The position numbers and the translations under genes are program-made. The notes beneath the pieces are model-generated. The model had not been told where the DNA came from and made no database searches. It was given only the letters and a program-made list of their open reading frames with translations. Shown piece by piece: positions 4,421-5,677 of a stretch of 5,677 nt of DNA. How positions within the stretch are numbered: position 1 is the stretch's first letter; each line of letters begins with the position of its first letter. Location: NCBI GenBank assembly GCA_002774795.1, contig PCYI01000006.1:18989-24665 (forward strand), read 5' to 3'. The DNA comes from Candidatus Vogelbacteria bacterium CG10_big_fil_rev_8_21_14_0_10_51_16 (GTDB lineage: Bacteria > Patescibacteriota > Minisyncoccia > Phycocordibacterales > JACRKE01).

Positions 4421-5497
4421 ATGGAACCGATTATCATTATTCTTGGATTTCTTGTACTCGCTCTCGCGGCCGTACTCTTTTTCGTAGTTCAATCACGCAA
4501 GAAGCCGGTGGATGAGGGGGGTATGCTCATGCTTCAACAGCAGATGGCAGAGTTGGTGCGCACTATGGACACCAAGCTCGGCGAGTCGTCAAAGGCGACC
4601 CAGGAGTCGCTCAAATATCAGATGGGGGAGTCTCAACGCTTGGTGCGCGAGATAAACGATGCCATGTCTAAGAGTTTACTCGAGCTCACTCGTGAGCAGA
4701 TGAAGACAAACGAGGCCACCGGCAAGTTTGTAACTATCGCCGAACAGCTTGCGAATCTCGAAAAGGTGCTCACCCACCAGAAACAGCGCGGCAATCTTGG
4801 GGAGGCGTCACTCGAGCTCATCCTTTCAAACATTTTGCCACCGGGGACCTATAAAATGCAGTATGAGTTTGCTGATAAGGCCAAGGTGGACGCCGTCATT
4901 GTGACAAAAGAAGGCATGATTCCGGTGGACGCAAAGTTCTCACTAGACAATTACAGTCGCATCCAGCAGGCGAGCGAGAGTAGCGAGCGCGAAGAGCTGG
5001 AAAAGGAGTTTCGCAATGATTTAAAAAAGCGTATCGACGAGACAGCCAAGTATGTACGCCCCGATGAAGGGACTTTGCCGTTTGCTTTTATGTTTATCCC
5101 TGCGGAAGCGATCTACTACGACCTTCTTATCAATGAAGTGGGGGCGGTAAAAGTGAACACGCGGAACCTCATTGATTATGCTTACCAAGAAAAGAAGGTG
5201 GTGATTGTCTCACCGACTACCTTTGCCGCCTACTTGCAGTCTGTTTTATACGGCTTCAAGGCGTTTAAGATAGAGGAAACCGCCAAAGATATCATTAAGC
5301 GGGTGGACGACCTGCGCAAACATTTGTCTGCTTACGACCAGTACCATGAGAAGCTGGGGAACTCCTTAGCCACGACCGTCGGCCACTATAACGCCTCCTC
5401 GAAAGAGTTTAAAAAGATAGACAAGGATGTTTTGCGTCTTACTGGCGAAGCGGCGGGGGTGGAGGTGAGTTTGCTCGATAAGCCAAGCGGAGAGTAA
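4421..5497 (+). CDS. rmuC: RmuC family protein (DNA recombination protein), 358 aa
   Basis: This is a recognisable RmuC. Residues 3-24 form an N-terminal membrane anchor followed by basic residues (SRKK), so the body should face the cytoplasm. Residues 36-120 are a charged, coiled-coil-like helix. The conserved core follows: RGNLGEASLELIL (123-135), VDAVIV (156-161), IPVDAKFSLDNY (167-178) and, further on, FMFIPAEAIYYDLL. Glu128, Asp157, Asp170 and Lys172 fit a PD-(D/E)xK nuclease-type arrangement, the fold predicted for this family. In E. coli RmuC limits inversion between short inverted repeats, but its biochemical activity is poorly defined. At 358 residues it is shorter than E. coli RmuC, mainly through a short coil; the core looks complete. 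The start is fixed by the -10 box 7 bases upstream. It is probably a single-gene unit, and no T-tailed terminator is seen within the window. Confidence 0.93.
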   Translation: MEPIIIILGFLVLALAAVLFFVVQSRKKPVDEGGMLMLQQQMAELVRTMDTKLGESSKATQESLKYQMGESQRLVREINDAMSKSLLELTREQMKTNEATGKFVTIAEQLANLEKVLTHQKQRGNLGEASLELILSNILPPGTYKMQYEFADKAKVDAVIVTKEGMIPVDAKFSLDNYSRIQQASESSEREELEKEFRNDLKKRIDETAKYVRPDEGTLPFAFMFIPAEAIYYDLLINEVGAVKVNTRNLIDYAYQEKKVVIVSPTTFAAYLQSVLYGFKAFKIEETAKDIIKRVDDLRKHLSAYDQYHEKLGNSLATTVGHYNASSKEFKKIDKDVLRLTGEAAGVEVSLLDKPSGE

Positions 5498-5528
5498 GGA
5501 ATTGTGAATTACGAAATTCGGATTTATT

Positions 5529-5551
5529 CCCTCCCCTGCCTAAGGGGAGGG
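5529..5551. repeat. 8-bp C/G stem-loop downstream of rmuC
   Basis: CCCTCCCC (5529-5536) pairs perfectly with GGGGAGGG (5544-5551) around TGCCTAA. No T tract follows. The unit, a C-rich arm, short loop, G-rich arm and then a G-rich tail, resembles a short palindromic repeat common in bacterial spacers. It may be the end of such a repeat rather than the terminator of rmuC. Confidence 0.6.
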
Positions 5552-5553
5552 CT

Positions 5554-5576
5554 GGGGTGGGGTGGGAGGGGTGGGG
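5554..5576 (+). other. Five-tract G-quadruplex motif
   Basis: Five runs of G (4, 4, 3, 4 and 4 bases) are separated by single bases (T, T, A, T). This exceeds the four-tract minimum and has the shortest possible loops, the most stable class of quadruplex sequence. It follows directly after the 5529-5551 stem-loop. The G-rich arm can also pair imperfectly with the C-rich stretch at 5598-5613. Confidence 0.7.
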
Positions 5577-5641
5577 TAGTGGTTGAGCCACGTATCACCA
5601 ACCTACCCCCTCCGAACCAGACAGTCCGAAAACAGGCCCGG

Positions 5642-5677
5642 AAGCCTTGCTTCCCAGTGCATCTAGAAGCAAGGCTT
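5642..5677. repeat. Perfect 12-bp inverted repeat at the window end
   Basis: AAGCCTTGCTTC (5642-5653) pairs without mismatch with GAAGCAAGGCTT (5666-5677) around a 12-base loop. Sequence beyond the second arm is not visible. It could be an intrinsic terminator for rmuC or for a gene from the right, or a repeat end. Confidence 0.6.

Overview
The window looks like chromosomal DNA from a Candidate Phyla Radiation (Patescibacteria, Parcubacteria-like) bacterium. This is inferred from the gene styles: a lone SWIM zinc-finger protein, a repeat-rich coiled-coil protein, a two-helix C-terminal membrane protein and RmuC. It also fits the scarcity of Shine-Dalgarno sites, with -10 boxes lying 6-7 bases before start codons, and the spacers packed with short palindromic words. 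No database search was possible, so the taxonomy is a judgement.

Layout. Bases 1-1084 read leftward: a small unrecognised gene with its own terminator, a stretch of three stem-loops, and a coiled-coil protein with 22-residue repeats. An 80-base divergent promoter region (1085-1164) separates this from the rightward SWIM zinc-finger gene (1165-2025). Next comes a tRNA locus (2103-2288), a palindromic repeat element (2340-2462), a predicted membrane protein (2595-3770), a palindromic word cluster (3768-3935), a small protein gene (4011-4322) and rmuC (4421-5497). The last 180 bases hold two stem-loops and a G-quadruplex-type G-rich run. The protein genes look like separate transcription units rather than one operon; no shared pathway is evident.

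The most unusual object is the tRNA locus. A complete tRNA-Pro (anticodon CGG) at 2158-2228 sits inside a second copy of the same tRNA. The 5' half of the outer copy lies at 2103-2132 and its 3' half at 2255-2288. The outer halves form a full acceptor stem, D arm, anticodon stem and T arm. One acceptor pair has changed on both sides (C-G outside, U-A inside), so each 5' half matches its own 3' partner best. Between the outer anticodon stem and the inner tRNA, the flanks form a further uninterrupted 16-bp helix. The RNA can therefore fold as a tRNA carried on the anticodon arm of another tRNA, in a layout reminiscent of archaeal split tRNAs. Whether the outer copy is spliced, is a scaffold, or is a decaying duplication cannot be decided from one sequence.
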